The notes below the pieces were generated by a model. That model had not been told where the DNA came from and searched no databases. It was given only the letters and a program-made list of their open reading frames with translations. 64,000 nucleotides of DNA, taken from contig OZ022501.1 in NCBI GenBank assembly GCA_963989385.1, positions 83,808,979 to 83,872,978 on the forward strand, written 5' to 3'. Source of the stretch: Ctena decussata (Eukaryota > Mollusca > Bivalvia > Lucinida > Lucinidae). A program made the translations under genes and the position numbers. Shown in pieces: positions 53,876 to 64,000 of the stretch (positions within the stretch are counted from its first letter, which is position 1; every line of letters begins with the position of its first letter).

Positions 53876-56590
53876 TGTATGTTTACATCTAAATGCCCCC
53901 CTCGCATCCATACGATGTGTATACAGTATACTCGGCTCGGCTTCTTTGTATTTATATCTATGTTCATGTATTGATCACTGTTGATAACAGCTTCTGAACA
54001 ACTGAAATGTACCTACTGGAGGCACGCGCAGGCGAACGGCTGGAAGGACGAACATAGAGAGAAAGAAAGAGAGAGAATCGGCCTATAACATTTCAGTATC
54101 AGAGGAGCTCCACGTACATAACTTAAACAGGTCACTAGTACATATACACTTCAGACCAACAGAGCAACGTTAAAGTGGTGATTTGTGGCAAATACAAAAA
54201 TCTGACTAAAACCATAAAAATTTAATGCATTTCCCTGAAAATTAGCAACTTCGCACAAGTTTACATCTTTACTTACCTTCGAGGGCGGGTTCATTATGGC
54301 TTAGCGCGAACTCTCAGTTGGATTTCCTACACGAAACCAGACAAAAAAAAATACTTTTTGAAAATCATACTTGTTATTTTTATTTATGTAAGCATCTCCA
54401 TAAGTACCCTTTAACCTGGTTAACATGTATTCATCGTCAAACCAATATCTAGTATACTGAACGACAAAAGAAACCAGACACGTAATGTTGGTAAATTTTC
54501 TTGCAGAGGAGATCGGGTATTAATGAACCACAATTTTATTTTTGTAGGCTTATGATGTTTTCTCTGGGAGTATACAGTTTTCAAGTATCTAGGAAGAGCA
54601 GTTTTTCGGCTCTATTTAAGGCTATTTGGTCTTCAGAAATCACCTCTAATTATGTTCACCAAATAAGACGTCAAGAAAAAAGTTTTTTCGTCAGCCACTA
54701 GATAATGGTAAATTTATCATTGAAATGAGTCTATCGGAATTTTGCGCGTCTATCACTAAGGACGAAAATGACATTAACTTACTCAAGCACACGTTATCCT
54801 CCTGATTCGTTCATCCCGTAATTCATCTAGCCCCGGTCTCCCTACTAAATTCAACCACAGTGAATTTATATTCTCCCGTCCCAAACTTGCACCATTGAAG
54901 CTGAAGACGAATTGGGCTTTTTGAAACAAACTTGCAAGGTTATATGTACACGCACGACCCGATGAGTTACCCCTCAGATTTTGAAGCTTTCAATTTTTTA
55001 GGGTCAGTGACGTTTTATAAACTTCTTTGCTATCATAATGATGTTTTCGAAACAATTTAATTACAATTCTTGATAATTTGCATTCAAGGGCTGCCCAGTC
55101 ATATTGGAAAAATAACATTCCGCTCAGCGGCCAGGTGCACGGGAATTTTTACGAGATATATGAGGAAAATTTTTCTGATTCTACAATATCTTTTATAAGA
55201 AAAAAAACTACCATGCCAGTGCGAACGGATCCATATTATTGATTATCTCAGCTTTATAACAGTGTATTTTGCATTTTTTGTCTTTATATGAAAAAGGTCC
55301 TCTTTTAGGAAAAAAAAACAGAACACCCACTAAATGCAATAAATATGTAGTACATCCTTCAAATTTAAGCAAATCTTAGTCCATTAAAATCGAATTTACT
55401 CTAAAAGTTATATTGTATTATACCAGTGCGAAAAGGTTCGGCTAGGAAAATATGTTACTTTTAATTTGGTGTATTTCTTAAGTTTATTGAAGAATGCGCA
55501 AATAGTCTGGGGCCCTCGAGTGCACAAAGGAGGCGTAAACTACGCCGGCGTAGATTACAAACGTTGGCGCAACTAAGTCCATCATACGACTGTATTTAAA
55601 TCCAAGTGAACAGAGCGGGCGTACGTCAGGCGTAGTTGCGACTGGGGTGCGACTAGGCGTAGTGCTCTCTTATAAGATAAGCACGTGTGTTTCATGACCC
55701 GTTATGATAAGAGCTGTGTCAGGTATAAAAGTCGATTAAGGTACTTGGGAACAGCCAAGATCCAAACCAGTCTGTGACTCCGTGAAATGAGGTAGTTCCT
55801 TCCCTTTGTATCTACGGAATCCTCAGGATCTATGCATAGTATTTTCAGATTGCACACATGCGCAGGCTAGTCTGAGCATTTGTTGGTATCATAAAGGAAG
55901 AGGCGCCGTTTTGCTTGGTATGTTCACTATTTGCAAGATACATTTTACACTTTTGTTGTAATTTCTATAAAACAGATGTTCATTACAACATATTTTGGCA
56001 ACGTACTTGTACTTTCGAATTAAAACAGAAAAAAAAACTTTGAAGATTATGAAATATTGAATGTTAGCTACGTAGAAGGACAATTTTGAGATCTAGATTT
56101 TCAAATGTATCAAAACAAAATTTGGAAGGAAACACAGTCGAATTCGATGCAGCTTATCAGTCAGGTCCATCGACCACTGGCGTGGTAAACCGATCCTATA
56201 GCACTATGTCTTTATAGATATCAAATGGATAGATTCTGTCTCTGATTATCTTGTCTCTTTTTAAAACTATATTGTAATTCATCCATCTAGTGTAACATTC
56301 CAGCCATATCTAAATGCAGCAAAAGCTGAATAATGTAAAAGGAATACGCAGCGCCAATGTTACATTTACGTCTACTATCTAGCAGACGTGAATTTTGAGG
56401 CGATTTTCACTGATTCTCAAGAAAGTGTAACTTTTGGGTGGTTAAAATTTTGAAAATGTAGACAAGTCATATAGAGATCGTTCACTGTCATTTCATAATT
56501 TTGGCATCTCTCGAAGCTAAATCTAAAGTATTGCACAGTAAATATCAGGTGAATTCAGACAAAAAGAGACAACGTGAAGGGACTAATACT
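53876..56590. other. Mostly unassigned AT-rich sequence
   Basis: No coding exon, RNA or known repeat recognised. GC-richer 55500-55680 contains repeated GGCGTAGT words. A possible core promoter lies at 55720 (next entry). Confidence 0.4.
55720..55760 (+). promoter_or_regulatory. TATA-box-like sequence (weak)
   Basis: GTATAAAAG at about 55722-55730, with CACGTG about 45 bp upstream. No downstream open frame or transcript evidence. Confidence 0.2.
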
Positions 56591-56598
56591 TCTTTTCA

Positions 56599-58417
56599 GT
56601 ATTCTACGAGGCGTATAGACCAATAGACTTGAAGCAACTGCTAGAGTATAAGGGTATAATCCAGCGTAGAGGCAAGTGATTTTGTTTAGGACAAAGTTGA
56701 GCTATAGAAATCTTCACACCATTATTTCTGAAAGAGCAAAATGCTCTTCTTCTACCAAAAAGGAGCAATACGGTCTCATTGTACTTAACTAACATGAAAG
56801 AAACTATTCCTGCAAAACACAGAAAGTTATAGATTTGAAAACCTCAATGAAAACTAATGTTTTAAACTTTAAAATTTCAACCTGTCTGTATAAAACGTAT
56901 ATGCTTTATAGAGCATCTAGAACGGTTACACTGCTTTTCATGTCTTCTGTACTGTCCCGTAAAATACACGATCTTAAAATGTAACAGTGAATGGTATGTG
57001 TTTAGATACAAGTATTAACATAAATGGCTAAATGCGGTATTGGTACATGAACAAGTTCTATGTTTAAACACAGAGAAGTGTTTGCGTTACAATTTGCCAG
57101 TCTGTTTGCTTTTTATATCAGCAGTACTGCTGTGCATTTCAAGTTGTTTTTCTAAGTTCTTTAATAGAGAAACTTGAAATCTCACCAGTTGTAATATGAG
57201 ACTTTCCGAGAAGAATATTTCAAGATACATGTATCAAAAATTAAACTTCTTTGACCTGTGTATACTTTTTGTTATATGACAAAAAATTACTATAAATCAT
57301 CGTATTACGCCAGTGAAACTCGTTTTAGATTTGTATTTTACGGGACATTAATGTTGTATTTTATCGCTCGATTTCTTCAGTCTTCCCATTAAGAAAATAT
57401 CCAATTTGTGATGACAATAGCACTTAAATAACACTTCGAGATAACTAAACCGCACTAGAACATCATTTCTAGCACCATATACATTGCGAATTAGGCAATT
57501 TATTTTTGCGGACCTGAAAGTTGACCAAATTTTCCAAGAAAACGAATTGAAATCACAGATAAAGAGAGCACGTTACTCAGCCTAGGGCAGAGAATAACGA
57601 CGCACATATTATAATCAATTTAAAATATAGTTTCTAATCCTCAGGGTTTGTCAGAACGATTTTTCTTTAAAGAACTGCTATTAAATGTAAATGTATTTTA
57701 CGGGACTACTCGAACGTCGATTGCCTAAAATAGACCACGGTGCATCCGATGAGTGTTTAATTTTAATTGCACATTCTCATCAGTGGAAATTATTCAGCGC
57801 ATATCTGCACACATCAAATTCAATTTAAGAAGTAGGTAAATATTAAATGAATATTTTGATGAATCATGAAATCATAATATAAAAATTCAAAAACTGAAAA
57901 TTTCTCCGGTGTTTTCAATCTTTTGCAGCTTCCGAATGGCCGTTCATGTGGTCATTTTAAAATGAATAAGACAATGTGCACTTTTCAAGAGTGCACCAGC
58001 TTCTTGCTTGGTCCCTTCTTGTACTACTCAGAATTTCTGTCCCGTATAATACGTCCAGTAAAATAATTTTATGAAACGTGAAACTCATTTTCCACGAAAC
58101 ATATTCGATAAGGGTTACGGTCGTTGTCCAATGACCATTAGGGTTTGTTTCCCTTCCACGGCAGGCAATAGGTTTCTTTCTTGTTTATATACTGGGTGAC
58201 TTTGGCTTGCCTCGTAAAATACACTTGAAAAAATTACGCTTTTTTCGGAATACTAAGGACGCGTCAAAACAAAATTTGAATTCAAAAGATAGTAAAAAAA
58301 ATATTTGTGACCTGTCAGGGTGACTGATTATGACCTACTTTGTGAAAAAACAAACCTTTTTAGCACCATCCGAGACTTTGGGATGCACTGTTAATGCTTG
58401 GACTCGTAGAATACATA
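56599..58417. repeat. Dispersed motif GTCCCGTAAAATACA in both orientations
   Basis: 56953-56969 (+) and 57332-57347 (-) share 16 identical bases; 57692-57706 (-) shares 15. Diverged copies: 58038-58052 (+), 58211-58226 (+), 58402-58417 (+), 56599-56612 (-). Spacings are about 354, 379, 360, 346, 173 and 191, close to one or two times 175-190. The sequences between copies do not obviously resemble each other. Confidence 0.55.
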
Positions 58418-58639
58418 CAACTCAATGACAAGAAATGGCAATGGGTTAAGAAAAGCCTTGTATTCCAACGTATACCCATTAATCACTATTCGAAAGTACT
58501 CGTTAAAAGCAACCTTTTCAAGTCAAGTCTATTTGTTTCACGCCGAAAGTCTACAAAAGAATTGAAAGTAAATATTGACATCATTAATTATGACATGCAA
58601 AAAATAGGGGGTCCTTCAGTATCAGGTATGACCACCTGA
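58394..58639 (+). CDS. Unrecognised 81-codon open frame (doubtful)
   Basis: A plus-strand frame whose product is basic and lysine-rich, without a domain, signal or membrane segment that I recognise. It overlaps the last copy of the dispersed GTCCCGTAAAATACA-like motif. There is no promoter, splice or neighbour support. Confidence 0.12.
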   Translation: MLGLVEYIQLNDKKWQWVKKSLVFQRIPINHYSKVLVKSNLFKSSLFVSRRKSTKELKVNIDIINYDMQKIGGPSVSGMTT

Positions 58640-58785
58640 ATCTTTCAATGTATTTGAATCAATATTATAACTTGCGTCAGCTTTCTGCACTCCGCCCCTG
58701 TTTGTAGGTAAAAAATTATTTTTCTAATCGTAAGCGTCTGTTAGTTTCCGTTAAATTTAACGAAAGATATTCGGCTTAAATACGT

Positions 58786-59006
58786 ATGACACTTGTTTGG
58801 TGTGTGCGCCCAGCGGATACTCAGATCAGCATGGCATCCGCCCAGTCTGATCAGAGTATTTGCTGTGTACTTAAACAATAGCTAACAGTCTAAGCTAGCT
58901 CCATGCGGACAGCGGAGGCTCTGATCAGACTGGGTGGATGCCCAGGCTGATCTGAGTCTTCGCTGGGTGCACAAGCTACTTTGTTGGTTTTGTCGTGTCG
59001 CGGTTC
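58786..59006. mobile_element. Palindromic MITE, family 1, copy 7 (left end eroded)
   Basis: The left arm lacks most of the first 30 bases (TGACACTTGTTTGGTGTGTG then GCCCAGCGGATACTCAGATC). The right arm is intact to TTTTGTCGTGTCGCGGTTCA. Confidence 0.8.
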
Positions 59007-59081
59007 AAATAATAATGGAAGCGTTCACATTGGCCATTTTCAGTGCCAATCTATACCACTTGTCTATTTTATTGTTATTTT

Positions 59082-61474
59082 TAGCTCACCTGAGCACGAA
59101 GTGCTCAAGGTGAGGTATTGTGATCGGTCTTTGTCCGTCGTCCGTCGTGCGTCCGTCGTCAACTTTTGCTTTAAACGACTTCTTCTCCAAAACTGCTGGA
59201 CGGATTTTGAAATAATTTCACAGAAATGTTCCTTGGGGGACTCTTTACGAAAATTGCTCAAACGGTTCCGCTCCACTGAACAATATGGCCGCCAGAGCTA
59301 AAAATAGAATAACCTTTAAACGACTTCTTCTCCAAAACTGCTGCGTAGATTTTGAAATAATTTCACAGAAATGTTCCTTAGGAGACCCTCTACCAAAATT
59401 GCTCAAACGGTACCGCTCCGCTGAACAATATGGCCGCCAGAGCTAAAGATAGAAAAAAACCTCTAAACGACTTCTCCTCCAAAACTGCTGGGCAGATTTT
59501 GAAATAATTTCACAGAAATGTTTCTTAGGAGACCCTCTACCAAAATTTCTAAAACGGTTCCGCTCCGCTGAACAAAATGGCCGTTAGAGCTAAAAATAGA
59601 AAAACCTTTAAACGACTTCGCCTCCAAAAGTGCTGGGCAGATTTTATAATAATTTGACAGAAATGTTCCTTAAAAGGCCCTTTACCAAAATTGCTAAAAC
59701 GGTTCCGCTCGGCTGAACAATATGGCCGCCAGAGCTAAAAATAGAAAAACCTTTAAACGACTTCTCCTCCTAAACTGCTGGGCAGATTTTGAAATAATTT
59801 CACAGAAATGTTTCTTAGGAGACCCTCAACCAAAATTGCTAAAACGGTTCCGCTCCGCTGAACAAAATGGCCACCAGAGCTAAAAATAGAAAAACCTTTA
59901 AAAGACTTCGCCTCCAAAAGTGCTGGGCAGATTTTATAATAATTTCACAGAAATGTTCCTTAAAAGACCCTTTACCAAAATTGCTAAAACAGTTCCGCTC
60001 CGCTGAACAATATGGCCGCCAGAGCTAAAAATAGAAAAACCTTTAAACGACTTCATCTCCAAAACTGCTGGGCAGAGTTTGAAATAATTTCACAGAAATG
60101 TTTCTTAGGAGACCCTCTACCAAAATTGCTAAAACGGTTTCGCTACGCTGAACAAAATGGCCGCCAGAGCTAAAAATAGAAAAACCTTTAAATGAGTTCG
60201 CCTCCAAAACTGCCGGGCAGATTTTGAAATAATTTCACAGAAATGTTCCTTAAAAGGCCCTCTACCAAAATTGCTAAAACGGTTCTGCTCCCCTGAACAA
60301 AATGGCCGCCAGAGCTATAAATAGAAAAACCTTGAAACAACTTCGCCTCCAAAGCTGCTGGGCAGATTTTGAAATAATTTCACAGAAATGTTCATTAGGA
60401 GTCCCGCTACCAAAATTGCTCTGCCGGTTCCACTCCGCTGAACAATATGGCCACCAGACCTAAAAATAGAAAAACCTTGAAACGACTTCGCCTCCAAAAC
60501 TGCTGGGAAGATTTTGAAATAATTTCACAGAAATGTTCAGTAGGAGACCCTCTACCAAAATTGCTGAAATGGTTCAGCTCTGCTGTAGAAAATGGCTGCC
60601 AGAGCTAAATATAGAAAAACCTTTAAAACGACATCTCCTCTGAAGCCAATGACTGGATTTCAAAATAATTTAACAGAAGTGTTTGACTCATGGGTCTAAA
60701 CAAAACTTGCTCCACCGGTTCCACTCCGCTGTACAAAATGGCCGTCAGAGCTAAAAATAGAAATAAATCTTAGAATTACTCAGAGGGCACAGTTACGATC
60801 CAATCATCATGAAACTTGGTCAGAAGGTTTATCTTAATGAAATCTAGACCAACTTTGATACTGGGTCATATGGGATCAAAAACTAGGTCACTAGGTCAGA
60901 TCTTAGAAAAACGTTGTGTACACTCTTGAGGGCACAGTTATGATATAATCTACATGAAACTTTGTCAGAATGTGTATTTTTATGAAATCTAGACCTGATT
61001 TGAAACTGGGCCATGTCAGGTCAAAAACTAGGTCACTAGGTCAGTTCTTAGAAAAACCATGTGAACGCTTTAGAGGACACAGTTTTGTAATAATCTTCAT
61101 GAGACTTTGTCAAAATGTTTATCTCCAACAAATCTGGACCAAGGGTGCAACTTGGTCATGTAGGGTCAAAAACTAGGTCAAACCTTAGAAAAACATTGTT
61201 TACGCTCTAGAGGGCACAGTTTTGATCCGATATTCATGAAACTGTGTCAGAATGTTTATATCTAAGAAATCTAGACCAGGTTTGAAACTGGGTCATGTGG
61301 GGTCAAAAACAAGGTCATTAGATTAAATCTTATAAAAACCTAAGGTACACAATAAAGGGTTCATTTTCCATTGAATCTTTGTGAAACTCTGTCTGTAGGA
61401 CGTATGGATGTTTCTGAGGTTAAGTTCACAGGATACTCAGGTGAGCGATCCAGGGCCATCATGGCCCTCTTGTT
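59082..61474 (+). mobile_element. Hairpin-headed element, family b, complete copy 2
   Basis: Same start (AGCTCACCTGAGCACGAAGT), cores (about ten 143-bp units with ATGGCCGCCAGAGCTAAAAA, then the GGTCACTAGGTC array) and end (CTCAGGTGAGC 61436-61446, hairpin GGGCCAT-C-ATGGCCC 61453-61467, TCTTGTT) as 46330-48800, in the same orientation. A few units differ (for example CCTTAAAAGGCCC instead of CCTTAGGAGACCC), showing independent array evolution. Confidence 0.82.
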
Positions 61475-62147
61475 ATATAATGTAACTGTATGACAATAAA
61501 AGAAAGAAAGAAAATCTCAGAAATCTTTGAGATTTGCGGCTTTATTGAAATGAAATTGGCAAATGCGCTCGATTAGGCAGTGGCTTCAATAATTGCTAAG
61601 ACTAATAACTTTGAATAGCCCTGCAAACAATAATAATTCTGTGGAATTATCTGCACCATTTATTCAGATTAAGAGGTCCAGATAGGTTGTTGAGGTGGTG
61701 CGCCGTTGAGACGCTGGTTGCCACCCCTCATTAGAGCAGCCTCTAATGTGGAATTATTGAGCAGCCTCTAGTGTGGAATGTCAACCCGTATTTATGAATC
61801 CTTCTTTTAGAGCCCTGCATGATTGTGTTCATGTTTATTCATGTGTAGCTAAATATCGGCAGTTTTTTTTTTTTTTTTGAGGGGAGGGGGGGGGATAGTG
61901 CCTTATTAATTGTTTGTGAACGGTGAAGACCTGGAGTAAGTAGCCTGCTCATTAGCGACTGTTGGGTTATCTGATTAGTCTGTTTCGTGGATTGTATTTA
62001 CAGACAGAGAACACTCCTGCCACATTCTTGCCGGGTATTCACTGTTTCTATATCTCATAAGCTGACATTTCGAACTTAAAGACATATGCTACCTTTCCGC
62101 CATTTTTATGCATTTGCAAAACAAAAAAAAAGAAGGAAAGGTCTAGT
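61475..62147. other. Unassigned; poly-T/G tract at about 61862-61893
   Basis: Contains a duplicated GAGCAGCCTCTARTGTGGAAT at about 61733 and 61760. Nothing else recognised. Confidence 0.45.
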
Positions 62148-62289
62148 GCCAGTCGGCTAGTAATAGCCATTTTACGTTAAAATCGCTATTGCCAGTCGAC
62201 TGGTAATAGCCATCTTACGTCAAAATCGTTATTGCCAGTCGACTGGCAATAGCCATTTTAACGTGAAATCGCTTTTGCCAGTTTGTTGG
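62148..62289. repeat. Palindromic 43-bp minisatellite, left block
   Basis: Three 43-bp units plus a part: GCCAGTCGACTGGCAATAGC, then CATTTTACGTTAAAATCGCT-type sequence and ATT. Each unit contains two palindromes, CCAGTCGACTGG and GATTTTACGTTAAAATC. Confidence 0.85.
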
Positions 62290-62404
62290 TATTTCTAGTA
62301 TTTCCCCAGCTTTTTCAAATTATTATCAGTTTAAAGATTAAGAAGTGGCATTCCAATATCAGGTTTAAAGTTGCACATTAAGGAACTATGGCCTTGTGTT
62401 ACTG

Positions 62405-62610
62405 AGGAGCCTCTATAAGGCAGTGGGTTAAGCACTTGCCTGCTAAGAAAGCGGTCTGGATTGAATCCCGATGGAAGTGGATTTATTTTCAATCGTTAAC
62501 GGGATTCCATTGCAGAAAATTTTTCATTATCACCTGCGCGACATGACTGAATGCTATTGAAAGAGCCGTCAAAATGCAAGTTAATCATCTGTCTTATGAC
62601 CGAAAAATTG
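62405..62610 (+). mobile_element. tRNA-derived SINE, family T2
   Basis: GGCAGTGGGTTAAGCACTTG (A-box), GGATTGAATCCCGATGG (diverged B-box), a body ending ATGACTGAATGCTATTGAAA then GAGCCGTCAAAATGC. Confidence 0.65.
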
Positions 62611-62639
62611 TTTATGGGAATCGTACGCAAATCATACTA

Positions 62640-62826
62640 AAATTATCCTGGGCAAGTGGATAAACGGGCTAATGATCATTATCACTGCTTTGGGTTCGAG
62701 CCTTGCTCGAAGAGCTGGTCTGCTCGCGGAAGGGCATGTGATTGCTTGTGAGAAATCCTGATTTCCCCTATCCTAACTTTGCATACCAAAAGCTCTGCTG
62801 AGCGGGGCAATATACCCCCGTAAAAG
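62640..62826 (+). mobile_element. tRNA-derived SINE, family T5
   Basis: GGCAAGTGGATAAACGGGCT (A-box region), TTTGGGTTCGAGCCTTGC (B-box), then CTGCTCGCGGAAGGGCATGT and a body ending CAATATACCCCCGTAAAAGG. Confidence 0.55.
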
Positions 62827-62841
62827 GTTTATAATCGGATG

Positions 62842-63085
62842 TTTGATTGATTGATTGTTTTGGGTTTAACGGCCCTTTGAGACAGTATTTCGGTCTTTAT
62901 CGGGCCGTCTCCCAGAGAGAGGGAGAAAGAAGAGAGAACTGACAGACGAGAGAAAAAATGTCGAAACAACACCCAACCACACCTACTGCAAGCACAGTAG
63001 GCCCTTGTCATACTATTATCCAAATCAATAGGACGCCCCGGCACGGGAAGTTACACGCAGCACCATCGCACCACCCGACCACCCC
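62842..63085 (-). mobile_element. SINE family S, full length, with target duplication
   Basis: 244 bp, minus strand. Flanks TTTATAATCGGATG (62828-62841) and TTTATAATAGGATG (63086-63099) are a 14-bp duplication with one mismatch. Contains GTTAAACCCAAAACAATCAA, TGGGAGACGGCCCGATAAAG and a GCCGGGGCGTCCTATTGATT head. Confidence 0.82.
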
Positions 63086-63099
63086 TTTATAATAGGATG

Positions 63100-63555
63100 A
63101 TCAGAAAGGTTATTAGTAACTGACATTTTCAGTACAAGGGTAACCATCAGCTAATCATGACACTAAAAAGGGGTCATTATAAGCTTCTCTGTCTACGCAC
63201 CAGATGGCTTGTTTTTACTCAGTATAGTCTACGAAATTACTAGATTGTTGATTAGAACAGGGAGGACTCCGAAAAGACCACGGAGATGCACGGCTTATCG
63301 AACACAAGCAATAAAATCACTTCCTCATATCCTGCTATATGTTGATGGAATAAAAATATATGAAATCGTGACCACTGTTCGAAAGATTGTAAAAACGGTG
63401 TAAATATAAAGCAATCACTAATTCGTACTTGCATAAATGGGATGCAACAATAAATTCAAAGAAGGAAGCTTGCAGATAAATGAAGTTTGCCCTTCTTGGA
63501 CCGAAACTAAAAAAATCTGACATTAGCGTTTCTAATGTTATTTGCGCTGCTACAC
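63100..63555. other. Unassigned sequence
   Basis: Short frames only; nothing recognised. Confidence 0.45.
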
Positions 63556-63564
63556 ATATAACCA

Positions 63565-63655
63565 GTCAACTTGCAATTAACGACTTTATGTGGAAATCAC
63601 TATTAATTACCAGTCAACTGGCAATAGCGATTTTACGTTAAAATCGCTATTACAA
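63565..63655. repeat. Palindromic minisatellite, right block
   Basis: Two units similar to 62148-62289: AACCAGTCAACTTGCAATTA and ACCAGTCAACTGGCAATAGC followed by GATTTTACGTTAAAATCGCT. Confidence 0.75.
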
Positions 63656-63800
63656 GTTTATTTATTTATTTTATTTATTTATTTACAATATTTAAAGAGG
63701 GTAAAACACATTTAGCCATATGACTAGTCTACCACGTGGCCCTCTGTACATGTAACACATTAAACAAACAAACAAACAAAAAAAAAAAAAAAAAAAAAAA
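63656..63800. repeat. (TTTA)n and poly-A low-complexity DNA
   Basis: TTTA units at 63656-63686, then (AAAC)n into a poly-A run at about 63765-63800. Confidence 0.9.
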
Positions 63801-64000
63801 TCATTTCTATACAATATAAACAAATATGAACAGATAAGACAAGAACCATTCTATCACATTGTCTGATTGAATTATTAGTGATTTGTAACACAGACATGCA
63901 CCTCATGCATCTCTGTACGAAACCGTGAAACATTACGGGGACCGGAGACACAGCGACATGTGGCAGAAACCAATGTCCAAACAGCATGTCCCTGGCTCCA
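63801..64000. other. Unassigned window end
   Basis: No recognised feature. Confidence 0.5.

Overview
The window is eukaryotic nuclear DNA, very probably from a marine heterodont bivalve (venerid-clam-like). That placement is an inference from repeat families I associate with bivalve genomes: a palindromic MITE ending TGAGCCGCGACACGA, hairpin-headed elements starting GCTCACCTGAGC or TATGCCCCCAACTTC, and mollusc-type SINEs with a GTTAAAC-like tail. There is no operon-like gene layout and no long coding frame. The only recognisable host-type coding sequence is one short exon of a PIF1-like helicase (25403-25611, + strand, ending at a GT splice donor). A decayed DDE transposase lies at 38440-39060 (- strand). 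Two further promoter/first-exon candidates (31.2 kb +, 36.7 kb -) are weak. The rest is interspersed repeats, microsatellites and unassigned AT-rich DNA.

Layout. 0-5 kb: one palindromic MITE, a foldback element built from iterated GCTTCCTGCAGAGAC units, homopolymers, and a pair of nested terminal inverted repeats (4259-5060). 5.17-10.35 kb: a 5187-bp DNA element with about 29-bp terminal inverted repeats (TIRs) and a perfect 8-bp target duplication (GAAAAATT). It is filled with about 25 diverged units of roughly 120-160 bp built around AACTTCCGTCGACCTGTC. This is the most striking object in the window. 10.7-13 kb: a SINE with a 13-bp target duplication, then two hairpin-headed elements. 15-20 kb: three MITE copies and palindromic repeats. 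21.6-24.4 kb: a minus-strand hairpin-headed element interrupted by a 1172-bp transposon with a 5-bp target duplication. 25-38 kb: the helicase exon, SINEs, microsatellites and another hairpin-headed element. 38.4-39.1 kb: the transposase relic. 39.9-43.4 kb: a diffuse repeat family containing a MITE. 45.2-49.5 kb: a hairpin-headed element containing both a SINE (12-bp target duplication) and a second 2.47-kb hairpin-headed element. 50.5-53.9 kb: a long foldback interrupted by a SINE, another hairpin-headed fragment, and tetranucleotide and minisatellite DNA. 54-58.7 kb: mostly single-copy-looking AT-rich DNA with a 15-16-base motif recurring in both orientations. 58.8-64 kb: a MITE, a second copy of the 2.4-kb hairpin-headed element, and a 1.5-kb block bounded by palindromic 43-bp units and containing three SINEs.

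The hairpin-headed elements (at least five families here) share one architecture: a 5' palindrome near a T-run, sub-terminal inverted repeats, tandem cores of about 140-430 bp, a 3' hairpin, and a TCTTGTT-like end. This fits non-autonomous Helentron (rolling-circle) elements such as the HINE/pearl type. Several cores carry perfect matches to known transcription-factor sites, so they could disperse regulatory motifs; that is inference. All boundaries were read by eye and repeat limits are approximate unless a target duplication is stated.
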